In this document: positions 9,110-17,738 of the stretch, in pieces | Layout: each line of letters opens with the position of its first letter | How positions within the stretch are numbered: position 1 is the stretch's first letter | The notes under the pieces: generated by a model | What the model was told of the DNA's origin: nothing | Database searches by the model: none | What the model saw: only the letters and a program-made list of their open reading frames with translations | Made by a program: the position numbers and the translations under genes | NCBI GenBank assembly: GCA_000432515.1 | Contig: HF996027.1 | Span: 49,493-113,492 of the forward strand | From: Bacteroides sp. CAG:545 | GTDB taxonomy: Bacteria; Bacteroidota; Bacteroidia; Bacteroidales; UBA932 | Length of the DNA stretch: 64,000 nucleotides | Reading direction: 5' to 3'

Positions 9110-10906
9110 ATGAACCATAATATTTATAAATTATTAATAATCATTGCGATATGTACTGTTGCAATGACCTCGTGCGAGGACTTTCTGGATAAAACCTCTC
9201 CGTCAAAAATCCAAGCGGATGAGTGGTTCTATAATGAAAGTTCATTGGAAATCTACGCTAATGGTTTCATAGACAGTTACACGCCATCCGTAGCATCTCT
9301 CACTTATGGAGATGCCGACGCTGATTATGTAGCAAGAATAAACCAAAGCACTTTCTATACAGGCAGTTGGACTCCAAACGATCAGGCCGGCTGGTCGATT
9401 TCAAATTGGAAACCAATTTACAACGTTAATTATTTCCTCAAACACTTGAGAGAAACTCCTGGCGTTTCCGAAGAAATTCTGAATCATTATGAGGGAGTAG
9501 GGCGTTTTTGGAGAGCTTGGCACTATTTCTCATTTGTGAAGAACTTCGGAGCTGTACCTTGGTATTCAGAACCAATTGATCCGGAAGATGACGGAATGCT
9601 TTACAAAACCAGGGACTCTAGAGAGTATGTGATGCATATGATTTTAGAAGATCTCAACTATGCTTCAAAATACTGCCTGGTGACTGACAAGTATGTCAAT
9701 CATGGTGTAATTAACGGTTACATCGCAAATGCATTGAAGGCAAGGATCTGTTTATATGAGGGTACATATCGAAAGTATCATAGTGTAGAACCTTCATGCC
9801 AAAAGGCGTGGACTACCGAATTTGAATCTGCCGATGACTTTCTTAATGAGTGCGTAGCTGCCTGCCAGTTCATCATGGACAGCAAGGTCTATTCTATCAA
9901 AAACAATGCTTCAAATGTCAATACTCAGTATAGGAAAATCTTCAATAGTGAGGCTGTAAACTATGATGAAATACTATGGGCTAGAGAGTATATCGAAGGT
10001 GTTGTAATGCATCCTACAACATGGTATTTCAACTCGGCCACTTCCGGTGCATGCTGGTCGATGACTAAAGATTTTCTGAATACGTATCTCAATAGAGATG
10101 GCAGTCGATATACTGATGATGCATCGTATAAGACAAACTCTTATTGCGAAGAACTGAACTCGAATAGGGATGCACGTATTGCCCAGACTATCATCACTCC
10201 GACATATGCAAAACTTCAGGGAGGCAAAATGTCTGAAGCCGTACCTAATTTCAATGTTACCAGAACCGGTTATCAGATTATCAAGTTCAATATTGACGAC
10301 TCTTCATTGGAAAGTACCACAACGAGTTACAACTCAATTCCTGTAATGCGTTATGCGGAAGTCCTGTTGAACTACGCTGAAGCAAAAGCCGAATTGGGAC
10401 AGTTCACTGAGGATGATTGGAAAGCTACAATTGCATTGTTGCGTGCGAGAGCTGGTGTAAGTGCCATTGCACCAACGGAAGCTGACCCTTACCTTGTTTC
10501 ATATTTTGACAATACGGTTACAGACAAATGGCTACTTGAAATACGTCGCGAACGTGGAACGGAACTATTTATGGAGAATCTCAGGTACCAAGACCTTATG
10601 AGATGGCACTTGGGGCATCTTATAGAGAGGGCGTGGCGAGGTATTTACTGCCCGGTTGGAACGGTTCAGCCTCTTAACGGCAGTTCTACCAAGTTTATCA
10701 GCATTGTGAAGAATCCGGTAGCGGCTCAAGCTAATACTCAATATATCGTCCTTTCTGATAACAAGTATGTTTCTGTAGATTCCGATGGCTGTTTGGTGTT
10801 TGAGCAAACACCTCGAGTGTGGAAAGAGAAGATGTATCTCAAACCTATACCGCAGTCGGCAATTGATGTAAATCAGAACTTGGCTCAGAATGAACTTTGG
10901 AAATAA
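9110..10906 (+). CDS. SusD/RagB-family surface lipoprotein
   Basis: A 598-residue nutrient-binding lipoprotein that caps the preceding SusC barrel. The signal ends in a lipobox ('VAMTSCEDFLDK'), and the mature protein starts like typical SusD proteins (FLDKTSPSKI, 'WFYNESSLEIYANGF'). TPR-type helices ('GRFWRAWHYFSFVKNFGAVPWYS') and the C-terminal SusD signature ('VMRYAEVLLNYAEAKAELG', 'EIRRERGTELFMENLRYQDLMRW') are present. It is translated right after SusC and ends just before the next lipoprotein. Ligand is probably a ribose-containing compound, inferred from the locus. Confidence 0.93.
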   Translation: MNHNIYKLLIIIAICTVAMTSCEDFLDKTSPSKIQADEWFYNESSLEIYANGFIDSYTPSVASLTYGDADADYVARINQSTFYTGSWTPNDQAGWSISNWKPIYNVNYFLKHLRETPGVSEEILNHYEGVGRFWRAWHYFSFVKNFGAVPWYSEPIDPEDDGMLYKTRDSREYVMHMILEDLNYASKYCLVTDKYVNHGVINGYIANALKARICLYEGTYRKYHSVEPSCQKAWTTEFESADDFLNECVAACQFIMDSKVYSIKNNASNVNTQYRKIFNSEAVNYDEILWAREYIEGVVMHPTTWYFNSATSGACWSMTKDFLNTYLNRDGSRYTDDASYKTNSYCEELNSNRDARIAQTIITPTYAKLQGGKMSEAVPNFNVTRTGYQIIKFNIDDSSLESTTTSYNSIPVMRYAEVLLNYAEAKAELGQFTEDDWKATIALLRARAGVSAIAPTEADPYLVSYFDNTVTDKWLLEIRRERGTELFMENLRYQDLMRWHLGHLIERAWRGIYCPVGTVQPLNGSSTKFISIVKNPVAAQANTQYIVLSDNKYVSVDSDGCLVFEQTPRVWKEKMYLKPIPQSAIDVNQNLAQNELWK

Positions 10907-10917
10907 ATTTGATCGAT

Positions 10918-12450
10918 ATGAACAACACTAAACATATATTATTGATTATCATAGGTGTACTGTCAATGTCGTGTTCGAAAGACGTGGACTATGGTTTGGA
11001 TAAATCACTTGCCCGTCCAGAGAATCTTGAATACGATGAAGTGAACTCTACAGACACTGATTTGTCGGTATATTGGGATGCTACTAAAGCATTGAATTCC
11101 GGCGCTGTTTCCTTTACCGTTGAACTGGTAAAAGACAAGATAGGACTAGACGTTAATCCTCCTAGTCAGATCGTTCTCAAGAGCGACGCTATAAATGATG
11201 CCGCGATATTTTCAGGATTCAAGAAAGGGCAGAAGTATCATGTCAGGGCTCGTGCTAATTATCACGATGCCAAGTATTCTGACTGGACGTGGATTATGAC
11301 CGGTGACTCACTTGCAGTAATCAGATTTGGAGCAGGAATCGTCAATGAGACCGTAGATGTCGTTCAAAAGCCTTCTTCATCTCTTAATTGGGCTTCCTCC
11401 AGACAATTGGCCGTTAATTATTCAACGACAGCATTCGCTGACCGAAGCGTAGATATTACATATAACTTCAAGGTTGAATTATATAAAGATGCGGCATGTT
11501 CCGATCTTCAAGTTGCTCTTGACCTTCCGTCCTCGCTTCATGACAGGACTTTTGCAAAGATGGCTGACTTCTTTCCCGGATTTGTTTTTTCCGAATTGGA
11601 ACCTGACACAGACTACTACTGTAGGGTTACATGCTATAATTCTGATAGAGGAAATCCGAGCAGTGATGTGGTAAAATATCATACACTAGCTGATGATACG
11701 GTAATGATAGGTGCTGCAGCGTCTGCAGAAGTTGGAGATGTTTTGTTGTGTGAGAATTTTGACAGAATATGCTGGGGCGGTGACATGGTTCATCTGTGTG
11801 CGGGAATATCCAGAAAAGACCGTGGCACTGTAACCGCGTTCTCGTTCCCGACAGGCGATAGAACGGGAGATAAAGCGTTCAGTCTTACAGAAGTTGCAAA
11901 TGAATTCAACTATTGTAAGTATCACAATGAATATGGCCTGTTCAATAGCGTGGGGAAATGTGTCAGAAACATTGAAAGTTTGAAGAGTTGGGGCCAGTTG
12001 AATGAAAATTCAAAAGCGACCAAAGGTACAATTTGTGTGCGTCCAGGAATGGTGAAAATGGGAGCTGGACAAAAATTAGGAATCTTGGCAACTCCTGAAC
12101 TATCAAGTTTGAAAGGTGATGCAAAAGTCAAGGTGACATTTATTGCATGCAATTACAATGAGGAAAAGACAGGAGAATATGATACAAAAACGAAAGCTGT
12201 ATATGTCTTGGACGGCACGACCATTGATGCCAATAATTATTTGAAACAGTATTATGGCAATGTGAACAAAACGGAAACATTGGTGGAAATGTCAGAGGAG
12301 GATTATGGCTGGCACACGTATGAGGTGACATTGGAACACGTGAAACCGACATCCAGAATTGCCATCGGGGGCACTCGCTCCGTTGTCGCTTCCGGTCAAA
12401 ATCGTTTCTACCTTGATCATGTTAAAATTGAACTTATTTCGTATGAGTAG
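10918..12450 (+). CDS. Surface lipoprotein with fibronectin-type-III-like N-terminus
   Basis: A 510-residue lipoprotein at the position of SusE-type binding proteins. I chose the Met at 10918 because it gives a compact lipoprotein signal (NNTKHILLIIIGVLSMSC). Residues about 30-120 look like an Fn3 module ('ARPENLEYDEVNSTDTDLSVYW', ending 'KYHVRARANYHDAKYSDWTW'), with a second one around 150-265 ('LEPDTDYYCRVTCYNSDRG'). The C-terminal half looks like a beta-sandwich ('FDRICWGGDMVHLCAG', 'FYLDHVKIELISY'), as in carbohydrate-binding modules. No catalytic motif was seen. It probably helps capture ligand outside the cell. The stop codon overlaps the ATG of the next gene (ATGAGTAG). Confidence 0.75.
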   Translation: MNNTKHILLIIIGVLSMSCSKDVDYGLDKSLARPENLEYDEVNSTDTDLSVYWDATKALNSGAVSFTVELVKDKIGLDVNPPSQIVLKSDAINDAAIFSGFKKGQKYHVRARANYHDAKYSDWTWIMTGDSLAVIRFGAGIVNETVDVVQKPSSSLNWASSRQLAVNYSTTAFADRSVDITYNFKVELYKDAACSDLQVALDLPSSLHDRTFAKMADFFPGFVFSELEPDTDYYCRVTCYNSDRGNPSSDVVKYHTLADDTVMIGAAASAEVGDVLLCENFDRICWGGDMVHLCAGISRKDRGTVTAFSFPTGDRTGDKAFSLTEVANEFNYCKYHNEYGLFNSVGKCVRNIESLKSWGQLNENSKATKGTICVRPGMVKMGAGQKLGILATPELSSLKGDAKVKVTFIACNYNEEKTGEYDTKTKAVYVLDGTTIDANNYLKQYYGNVNKTETLVEMSEEDYGWHTYEVTLEHVKPTSRIAIGGTRSVVASGQNRFYLDHVKIELISYE

Positions 12451-14143
12451 ATGGTTGAATAGTTTTTTGATAATTGCATTACTTTTGAGTTGTAGTAAGG
12501 AGCCCTCCCCAGGGGGGACTCCTTCAAATGATAATTCAATAAACGGCACAGCGTTGGCAGAAGGCATCAATGCGTGCGGTTTGATAAAAGATTCTTCCAC
12601 AGGTCAAGGCATACCGGGCGTGCCGGTTACGGATGGATATTCATATACGGTAACTGATAAAAATGGTGTATATCAGATGGTGGCCAATAGGTATTGTCGA
12701 AACATTTACTATTCGTTGCCAGCTGGTTACAAGGTTGCTTTGGATAGCGAAACCCACTTGCCTGCATTCTATTCTACAATAACATTTGATTATAAGAAAC
12801 TCAATAGGAATGACTTTGAACTTACGCCGGACGATTCGATGTCAGATGAATTTACTTATGTTGCAATCGGCGATCCTCAAGTTACCAACATCAGCCATGT
12901 GAACAGATATATAAATGAGACATTGGCAGACTTGAAGAGTACACTGAAAGCCAGCCAAGTTTCCGGCAAATACAAAAATGTTATTGCATGCACAATGGGC
13001 GACATAGTCCATGATACGCCGAATATGTGGACGGCCATGAAATCCGCTATGTCTGGTCTGGAGGATTCTAATGGGTATTTTCCTATTTTCCAAGCTATCG
13101 GCAATCATGACCACGATGCTAAGGAACGCACGCAGTATGCTGCAGTCGCTAATTATGTATCTCACTTTGGCCCCACGGATTACTCGTTAAATGTAGGGAA
13201 TGTACACATCGTTACACTTGAGAGTGTTATCTGCAAGTCAACAACGGGTAAGACATGGTCTTACAATGGTGGATTTACGGCAACGCAGTTGAAATGGTTA
13301 AAAGAAGACTTGTCTCACGTAGATAACAAGGAAAGCAAGTTGGTTATTCTGAACCTGCACATTCCATTCAGGGAAGGAAAAGTAAGCGGCGGAGGGCTCA
13401 TCAATAAAGACAAGTATTATGATGATGTGCTGAGATTATTGACGGAATTTCACGAGGCTCATATCATGTCCGGGCACAGGCATTTCCCTCAAAACTGGGT
13501 TCATTCCGATTATGTATGCAGAGGCGGCATGCCGATATATGAGCATATTCATGCAGCTGCTTGTGGTTGCTTCTGGAACTGTCATTCAAATTTGGATGGC
13601 TCACCCAACGCATACAGCATCTATGAAGTAAAGGGGAACAGTATAGTAAACTGGGTCGAAAAAGCTGTAGGGCATGATATGGATTTTCAAATGCGGGTAT
13701 ATGATGGGAATCAGGTATATGCTGGGACTAAAGGCTATGAATACACGTGGTATAATGGCGGAATAGGCGGAACATCAAACATAAAAGCCAAAGGATATTC
13801 TGCTTTAAAAGGATGTTTTGTTGCCGAACTTTGGAATGATGACGATGTGAACTGGAGGGTTGAGTTTTATCAAAACGGAAGTAAGGTGGCTGATTTGAAG
13901 CGTGTCCCAAAAGGGCAGTGTTCCAATGCTTGTTCATCATCGTATTTCTTCAATGAATTAAATAAAAATGCGGGCGACTATGCGATATCAGAGAACTGTC
14001 ATTATTGGTATTATAAGCCCGAAAGCGGATATCCTTCAGCTGAACAGAATTGGGAAATTCGCGCGACTCAAACTATACCATCAAGCGGACTTATAAATGT
14101 TTACAGTGTAACTTCATTGAAAAAAGATTATGAGGGTTTTTAG
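12443..14143 (+). CDS. Calcineurin-like metallophosphoesterase lipoprotein
   Basis: A 566-residue exported phosphoesterase. The ATG at 12443 overlaps the previous stop by 8 bp and gives a clean lipoprotein signal (SRWLNSFLIIALLLSC); the longer upstream reading would not be exported. After an N-terminal beta domain ('GLIKDSSTGQGIPGVPVTDG') come the dimetal motifs in order: 'GDPQ', 'MGDIVHD', 'GNHDHD', 'LNLHIPF' and 'SGHRHF'. A C-terminal domain of about 170 residues matches the extra module of 'calcineurin-like phosphoesterase C-terminal' proteins. Next to a nucleoside hydrolase and ribokinase, a role in removing phosphate from nucleotides or sugar phosphates outside the cytoplasm is likely. 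The substrate is inferred. Confidence 0.85.
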   Translation: MSRWLNSFLIIALLLSCSKEPSPGGTPSNDNSINGTALAEGINACGLIKDSSTGQGIPGVPVTDGYSYTVTDKNGVYQMVANRYCRNIYYSLPAGYKVALDSETHLPAFYSTITFDYKKLNRNDFELTPDDSMSDEFTYVAIGDPQVTNISHVNRYINETLADLKSTLKASQVSGKYKNVIACTMGDIVHDTPNMWTAMKSAMSGLEDSNGYFPIFQAIGNHDHDAKERTQYAAVANYVSHFGPTDYSLNVGNVHIVTLESVICKSTTGKTWSYNGGFTATQLKWLKEDLSHVDNKESKLVILNLHIPFREGKVSGGGLINKDKYYDDVLRLLTEFHEAHIMSGHRHFPQNWVHSDYVCRGGMPIYEHIHAAACGCFWNCHSNLDGSPNAYSIYEVKGNSIVNWVEKAVGHDMDFQMRVYDGNQVYAGTKGYEYTWYNGGIGGTSNIKAKGYSALKGCFVAELWNDDDVNWRVEFYQNGSKVADLKRVPKGQCSNACSSSYFFNELNKNAGDYAISENCHYWYYKPESGYPSAEQNWEIRATQTIPSSGLINVYSVTSLKKDYEGF

Positions 14144-14169
14144 GCTATTGATTCAAAAAATATTTTAAT

Positions 14170-15225
14170 ATGAAGAGTACAACGAAAATAATAATCGCCT
14201 TTCTGTGGTGTGTTTATGCCATCTGCTATAATACGCCCGTTTCTGCCCGTTCACGGCAAACTGACATAAAAAATCAACCTATCAGGATTATTCTCGACAC
14301 TGATATAGGTAACGACGTGGACGATGCTTTGGCTCTGGATATGCTCTATAAATATCAGGACCAGGGAGTTGTGAAGATATTGGGCATTCTTACCAACAAG
14401 GATACCAAGTATGCTCCAGAGTTCGTGGACATCATGAATACCTGGTACGGCTATCCGAGAATTCCTATCGGAAAAATTACCGGCGGTGTACGTCTTGACG
14501 ATTATGTGAACTATGCGGAGAATGTCTGCAAACTGAACAATGAGGACGGTACCCCTATGTTCAAGCGCAGCCTCAAGAGTTATGACAAACTGTTGCCGTC
14601 GCATATCCTGTACCGCAAATTGCTTGCGGCCCAGCCGGACAATTCCGTGACAGTCATTACTGTCGGCTTCTCCACTAATCTTGCCAGACTTCTGGAAACG
14701 CCTGGTGACAAATATTCTCCGTTGACAGGTAAAGAACTGGTGGCCAAGAAGGTGCGTCTGCTTTCAGTTATGGGAGGCGACTTTATCGAGAATCCTCGTG
14801 CAGAGTTCAACATTGTCAATGACATACCTTCGGCAAAGAAGCTTTTCTCCGAGTGGCCGGGTGATGTAGCCGTTTCTCCGTTCGCTGTGGGCAAGGTGAT
14901 AAAGTTCCCTGCTTCAGTGATTCAGAATGATTTCAACTGGGGAGTTCAGCATCCGATGGTTCAGGCGTATCTGCACTATCGCCCGATGCCTTACGACAGG
15001 CAGACTTGGGATTTGACCTCTGTGCTTTATGCAGTTAAAGGAGCCGCTGATTTCTTCGGAGTTTCAGAGCCGGGAACCATCACGGTTACAGATGACGGAC
15101 ATACCGTTTTCACTCCGTCAGAATCAGGCAAGCACGTCATCTTGTCTGTGGATAAGTCTCAGGCCCAGCGAGTTAAACAGTATTTTATTGAGATTATTAC
15201 ACGGAAACCAAATTCGGTGAAATAA
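14170..15225 (+). CDS. Exported nucleoside hydrolase (IunH family)
   Basis: Hydrolyses the N-glycosidic bond of ribonucleosides to give a base and ribose. The diagnostic calcium-binding motif 'DTDIGNDVDDALAL' occurs at about residues 44-57, with 'LTNKDTKYAPEFVDIMNTWYG' and the late 'DLTSVLYAV' consistent with the family. Residues 1-27 look like a signal peptide ('IIIAFLWCVYAICYNTPVSA'), so the enzyme is periplasmic or surface-exposed, unlike the cytoplasmic enterobacterial enzymes. It follows the phosphoesterase by 26 bp and closes the tight part of the operon. Together with the permease and ribokinase it completes a nucleoside-to-ribose-phosphate route. Confidence 0.9.
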   Translation: MKSTTKIIIAFLWCVYAICYNTPVSARSRQTDIKNQPIRIILDTDIGNDVDDALALDMLYKYQDQGVVKILGILTNKDTKYAPEFVDIMNTWYGYPRIPIGKITGGVRLDDYVNYAENVCKLNNEDGTPMFKRSLKSYDKLLPSHILYRKLLAAQPDNSVTVITVGFSTNLARLLETPGDKYSPLTGKELVAKKVRLLSVMGGDFIENPRAEFNIVNDIPSAKKLFSEWPGDVAVSPFAVGKVIKFPASVIQNDFNWGVQHPMVQAYLHYRPMPYDRQTWDLTSVLYAVKGAADFFGVSEPGTITVTDDGHTVFTPSESGKHVILSVDKSQAQRVKQYFIEIITRKPNSVK

Positions 15226-15248
15226 GGCTTATAGGTCCAAACTGTCTT

Positions 15249-15303
15249 CCCGGATTTACGACTGGAACTTGCCAAATTGGCACTTTTTAGTCGTGAATCC
15301 GGG
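15249..15303. repeat. Long hairpin after the nucleoside hydrolase gene
   Basis: CCCGGATTTACGACT (15249-15263) pairs with AGTCGTGAATCCGGG (15289-15303): 15 bp, with a single G-T wobble. Inside the 25-nt loop is a second palindrome, TGCCAAATTGGCA (15270-15282), followed by a run of five T. It ends the ribose/nucleoside block and precedes the GH109-like gene by 65 bp, so it may act as a terminator or as a 3'-end stabiliser; no T-run follows the outer stem. Confidence 0.6.
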
Positions 15304-15368
15304 ATTAAGTTGCAATGTTTCGGTGTTATTTTCTAATTTAGAGGATTATTTAAACACTCACATAAGCG

Positions 15369-16769
15369 ATGAAACACAAATTATTGACATTGGCAGCAGC
15401 TATGACTGCAGCGATATTGTCCGGGTGCTGCGGAGGCGGCTGTAAGGATGGGAAAAATTACAAGATCAGGGATGGCGTCATTGTGTTCAATGAACCGAAA
15501 CCGGCTGCTGGTCAGCAGGATATGTTGCAGTTTGCGGCGGATCCGATCGATACGGTCAGGATCGGTTTTATCGGGCTGGGTATGAGGGGATCAAGTGCGG
15601 TGTCGCGTTTTACCAACATTGATGGAACTCGTACGGTGGCGCTTTGCGACCTGGAGGAAGACCGCGTGAAGAAGTCACAGAAGACACTGGCGAATGCCGG
15701 AAAGCCTGAGGCTGCGGAGTATTTCGGAGAAGAGAGCTGGAAACGGCTCTGCGAGCAGGATGACGTAAATCTCGTGTATATCTGCACACCATGGGACAAG
15801 CATGTGGAGATGGCAGTGTATGCGATGCAGCATGGAAAACATGTTGCCGTGGAGGTTCCTGCGGCTACTTCTGTGGCAGAATGCTGGCAACTGGTCGATG
15901 TTGCGGAACAGACACGCAAGCATTGCATGATGCTGGAAAACTGCGTGTATGATTTCTATGAACTGACCACGCTCAATATGGTCCAGCAGGGATTGTTCGG
16001 CGAAGTGCTCCATGCGGAAGGCTCTTATATCCATAATCTTGCGGATTTTTGGGACCGATATCATGACAATTGGCGTCTGGCATTTGACCAAGCACATGCC
16101 GGTGACGTTTATGCCACACATGGCTTGGGCCCTGACTGTCAGGTGCTTGACATCCACCGTGGCGACAGGATGGACTATCTGGTTTCAATGGCGACCGTTT
16201 CGGTTGCAGGTCTGGAACTGGCCAAGAAGAACATGGGCGCCGAGACATTCGCGAACGGGGACCAGACTTCCACGCTGATTCATACTGTCAATGGCAAGAC
16301 CATCCTTCTTCAGCACAATGTCTATACACCTCGTCCTTATGACAGGATGTATCAGGTGGTCGGCACGAAGGGATATGCGGAAAAGTATCCTTCCCCTGGA
16401 TTCGCTTTCGAACCTGACCAGATCAATGGCGATGCGGATTACGAGAATCTTTCGGCGCATAATTTCGTTCCCGGAGATGTCTATAAGGAACTTCTGAAGA
16501 AGTATCAGAGTCCGATTGTCAAAGATATTGAGGAGAAGGCGAAATCGGTCGGCGGACATGGCGGCATGGATTTCATCATGGATTACCGTCTGGTATGGTG
16601 CCTCAGGAACGGCAAGCCGCTTGACATGGATGTTTATGATGCGGCCGAGTGGTCCTGCATCGGTGACCTGTCTGCAGCTTCCATCGAAAATGGCAGCAAA
16701 CCGGTCCTCGTGCCTGATTTTACACGTGGCAAATGGAATAAGATCCAGGGCTACCGCCATTCAGAATAA
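15369..16769 (+). CDS. Gfo/Idh/MocA-family lipoprotein, probable GH109 glycosidase
   Basis: A 466-residue NAD-binding protein with a lipoprotein-like leader ('AAAMTAAILSGCCGGG'). The Rossmann motif is 'RIGFIGLGMRG' near residue 60, with 'ICTPWDKHVEMAVYAMQHGKHVAVEVPAA' as the Gfo/Idh core and 'THGLGPDCQVLDIHRGDRM' and 'GGHGGMDF' further on. This layout and the exported form resemble the GH109 alpha-N-acetylgalactosaminidases, which use NAD in a redox-assisted cleavage. A plain sugar dehydrogenase is the alternative, but an exported NAD enzyme fits GH109 better. It lies 143 bp behind the nucleoside hydrolase and past a strong hairpin, so it may have its own promoter. Confidence 0.75.
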   Translation: MKHKLLTLAAAMTAAILSGCCGGGCKDGKNYKIRDGVIVFNEPKPAAGQQDMLQFAADPIDTVRIGFIGLGMRGSSAVSRFTNIDGTRTVALCDLEEDRVKKSQKTLANAGKPEAAEYFGEESWKRLCEQDDVNLVYICTPWDKHVEMAVYAMQHGKHVAVEVPAATSVAECWQLVDVAEQTRKHCMMLENCVYDFYELTTLNMVQQGLFGEVLHAEGSYIHNLADFWDRYHDNWRLAFDQAHAGDVYATHGLGPDCQVLDIHRGDRMDYLVSMATVSVAGLELAKKNMGAETFANGDQTSTLIHTVNGKTILLQHNVYTPRPYDRMYQVVGTKGYAEKYPSPGFAFEPDQINGDADYENLSAHNFVPGDVYKELLKKYQSPIVKDIEEKAKSVGGHGGMDFIMDYRLVWCLRNGKPLDMDVYDAAEWSCIGDLSAASIENGSKPVLVPDFTRGKWNKIQGYRHSE

Positions 16770-16797
16770 CCGTCCCTAGTCCCTTAATTGATGGTCA

Positions 16798-17004
16798 ATG
16801 AAGATTGAGGAAGCCATATTATACGTGCTTGCAGAACGGAACGGAGGTCTGCGCACGGAACAGATTGCGGAGGTCATAAACCGGAGACGGCTTCATGTCC
16901 GGAAAGACGGTAAGCCTGTGTCCTCAGCCCAGGTCTATGCGGTCGTGATGCGCTATCCTGACACTTTCGTCAAGGCAGAAGGGCGCATCATGCTGATGAT
17001 ATGA
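16798..17004 (+). CDS. Small HARE-HTH-like protein
   Basis: A 68-residue basic protein of a type that is widespread and well conserved in Bacteroidetes. The whole length looks like one winged-helix/HARE-HTH domain ('EEAILYVLAERNGGLRTEQIAEVINRR' in two helices, then 'SSAQVYAVVMRYPDTFVK'). Such domains occur in RNA polymerase delta subunits and in restriction-linked proteins; a DNA- or polymerase-binding role is plausible but unproven. It lies 28 bp after the GH109-like gene on the same strand and converges on the peptide-deformylase-like gene with a 12-bp gap. Confidence 0.75.
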   Translation: MKIEEAILYVLAERNGGLRTEQIAEVINRRRLHVRKDGKPVSSAQVYAVVMRYPDTFVKAEGRIMLMI

Positions 17005-17016
17005 GTTCTGGTCGCC

Positions 17017-17604
17017 TTACAGATAGTCGGTGTAGAGGATGCCGTCGAGGTGGTCGCACTCGTGCTGGAAGATGACGGCGGTGAACCCCTGTATGCTTTC
17101 GGTGGTGTCTCGTAATGTCCTGATGGAGGTGTATGTGATGTCAATGTCGCGGTAGCGGGCTACTTCACCTCGTTTTCCGGGAATGCTGAGGCATCCTTCG
17201 AAACCAAGTTCCTTTTCACCACGGCATGCGGAAATGCTTATGTTGGGATAGACCTCAAAAGGCTCTCCTTCCTTGTCGAAACGCTGTACCGCTACTATGC
17301 GTCTGGATATCCCCACTTGAGGGCCGGCGATACCGACTCCGTCCTCTTCAGGTGAGGTAACCGTAGCTACCATCTTTTCAGCAAGGCGTTGATACTCATT
17401 GCTTTTTAGCCCTTTTTCGCTGACTCGACGACACTCTTTCCTCAGTGTCAATGAATCTGCTGCGTCATTGACAGTAAGCACGCGCATAGTGGCTCTTTCA
17501 TCTCTGATAAGCTCCATTTCAGCAGAGCTCCAGCCGCTACGATTGCCGCACGAGATGGCGGTCGCAGCCATCATTGCCGTAAGAATAATCCCGAGAGTCC
17601 TCAT
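17017..17604 (-). CDS. Peptide deformylase-like lipoprotein
   Basis: The 195 residues carry all three deformylase motifs: 'GVGIAGPQVG' (motif 1, Gln96), 'EGCLS' at 136-140 with the metal ligand Cys138, and 'HECDH' at 181-185 with two His ligands and the catalytic Glu. The family removes the formyl group from N-formyl-Met on nascent chains in the cytoplasm. This copy begins with a lipoprotein signal (LGIILTAMMAATAISC, Cys19) and a spacer of about 20 residues, so it should act outside the cytoplasm. A housekeeping copy must be elsewhere. A TATTTTTG element on the minus strand (17626-17633) lies 22 bp before the start and could be its -7 box. The real substrate is unknown. Confidence 0.85.
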   Translation of the reverse strand: MRTLGIILTAMMAATAISCGNRSGWSSAEMELIRDERATMRVLTVNDAADSLTLRKECRRVSEKGLKSNEYQRLAEKMVATVTSPEEDGVGIAGPQVGISRRIVAVQRFDKEGEPFEVYPNISISACRGEKELGFEGCLSIPGKRGEVARYRDIDITYTSIRTLRDTTESIQGFTAVIFQHECDHLDGILYTDYL

Positions 17605-17738
17605 ATTGTCATTTTTTTATCAATGCAAAAATACATTATTTCCAGCATTTGCGCGTCGGTTTTAGAACATCTATCCTCCTTTTTTTGTCACAAAAGTCTC
17701 ATACATTGTTCCTACATTTGCAGCCAAATTTGGAAATC

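Noticed and set aside
12359..12442. Upstream extension of the phosphoesterase into the preceding gene
   Set aside because: It would bury the lipoprotein signal; the ATGAGTAG overlap gives a natural coupled start.
15274..15283. AAATTGGCAC as a possible sigma-54 -24 element
   Set aside because: There is no GC at the required 10-nt spacing (TC instead), and the sequence is part of a hairpin loop.
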